A stretch of 29,928 nucleotides of DNA from Paulinella micropora (taxonomy: Eukaryota > Cercozoa > Imbricatea > Euglyphida). The DNA lies in the NCBI GenBank assembly GCA_009731375.1, contig BJOX01000126.1:371574-401501 (forward strand), given 5' to 3'. The notes under the pieces are model-generated. The model made no database searches. It was not told where the DNA came from and saw only the letters and a list, made by a program, of their open reading frames with translations. Of this stretch, positions 29,046 to 29,928 are shown in pieces. Numbering within the stretch: the first letter of the stretch is position 1; each line of letters begins with the position of its first letter. The translations under genes were made by a program, and so were the position numbers.

Positions 29046-29488
29046 TACAGAGAATTAGGGGATGGTGTGGGTGTGCTGGGCCCGTGGTGGGGTACCTTAT
29101 GTGTGCCTAGCCATACGCCTATAAGTCACATGCCGAAATAGCGATGGGAAGCACAATCCTGTTCCCTCAGGGTGCCCTTTCTCGCTTGTTGAGCCCGGAA
29201 TAAAACCCACAGTGCTCTGTCGGTTTATACTAGACTGTCGAACAGTCTCGAAACTCCATCTGCTTACTGGGTCCTCTGTAATGGAGGTGGGAGCTCGTTC
29301 TGCAAGGGGCGCTTATGGAACGAGCCCTGGCCCCGCCTGGTACTAGGGAGCTTTGGTATCGCCTGTATCAGTCCCTTCCGTGCAAACATCACGGCTTAGC
29401 TGGGCATCGGGTTAATACTTTACCCACAGACTTCCTTGGTTGACGAAATCAGAAGCTCCTTTTTTCTGACATTAGTCGATATCTCATC
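29046..29488 (+). repeat. Family T repeat, right locus
   Basis: Inverted match to 13004-13444 across about 440 bp with roughly a dozen differences. The 74-bp block occupies 29414-29488 and is followed by (TATC)n, as in the left locus read on its minus strand. Confidence 0.85.
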
Positions 29489-29595
29489 TATCTATCTATA
29501 TATCTATCTATCTATCTATTCATCTATCTATTCATCTATCTATTCATCTACCTACCTACCTACCTATCTACCTACCTACCTATCTACCTTCCTAC

Positions 29596-29632
<37 letters not shown>

Positions 29633-29681
29633 CATCAATCCATCCATCCATCAATCCATCCATCCATCAATCCATCTATCC

Positions 29682-29760
<79 letters not shown>
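29489..29760. repeat. (TATC)n with TACC and ATCC variants
   Basis: Tail-like array following the T copy. The Tyr-Leu-Ser-Ile frames are artefacts. Confidence 0.95.
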
Positions 29761-29928
29761 ACACATTTTCTTATAGGAAAAACTTTTAGGAGTGTCAGTC
29801 GCTTTGGACGAAAGGTAACCAACTTTGAATTGAATCTTACCAGTCAACAAAGCGTGTAAAGAGGATGCTATATGAAAAGTGAACAACGGACCGCCAAGAA
29901 TTCTGTTATGCTTACAAAGCCACTTGGA
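29761..29928. other. Low-copy DNA to the window end
   Basis: Nothing recognised in 168 bp. Confidence 0.4.

Overview
This window is nuclear DNA from a eukaryote. It is almost entirely mobile elements and simple-sequence repeats, broken by four assembly gaps (N runs at 14652-14829, 24826-25360, 28498-28751 and 29036-29045). The lineage cannot be named from the sequence. A Ty3/gypsy LTR retrotransposon, tRNA-derived SINEs, a probable Penelope-like RT remnant, trinucleotide and tetranucleotide arrays and AATAAA signals point to an invertebrate or protist. No operon, Shine-Dalgarno or other bacterial signature is present, and I found no convincing ordinary host gene.

Region 1 (1-11145) is one nearly complete Ty3/gypsy element of 10,609 bp (450-11058). 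It has 241/235-bp LTRs with TGTA...TACA ends, a 4-bp target duplication (GGAG), a purine-rich tract before the 3' LTR, and Gag, protease, RT, RNase H and integrase in that order. It sits inside an older repeat (family R). A second R copy at 14441-14651, on the other strand, shows the uninterrupted target. From ATG 1477 to TGA 9981 the whole gag-pol is a single frame of 2,835 codons, with no frameshift, no TAA and no TAG. It is interrupted by exactly four TGA codons, at 1669, 4168, 6040 and 6457. The TGA at the gag/pol boundary is followed by C and by a perfect 7-bp stem-loop. Gag carries a CCCH-type rather than CCHC finger and an RGG-rich tail. Pol carries an unplaced insert of about 400 residues between protease and RT, and an unplaced C-terminal extension of about 300 residues.

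Region 2 (11.1-16.1 kb) is a mosaic of microsatellites and short retroposons. Family S is a tRNA-derived SINE with readable Pol III A and B boxes and (ATT)n tails, present in four head-to-tail minus-strand copies. Family R ends in ATT/AGT tails. Family T has 74-bp end blocks and GATA/TATC tracts, at 13.0-13.6 kb and again inverted at 28.75-29.49 kb.

Region 3 (16.1-19.1 kb) holds a possible small secreted ORF on the minus strand, an eroded RT-like gene in two frames (probably Penelope-like), and CA, GA, CACT and GATA arrays.

Region 4 (19.1-24.5 kb) is a 5.4-kb fold-back structure. Its unique-sequence inverted arms (19095-19360 and 24272-24486) enclose kilobases of (GTAT)n that switch strand to (ATAC)n several times around an AT-rich core. 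The very long Met-Tyr-Val-Cys and Ile-His-Thr-Tyr reading frames here are artefacts of four-base repeats.

Region 5 (24.5-29.9 kb) contains structured low-copy DNA next to a gap, more GTAT/ATAC arrays, an array whose unit grows from four to five to six bases, and the right-hand T locus inside TATC arrays.
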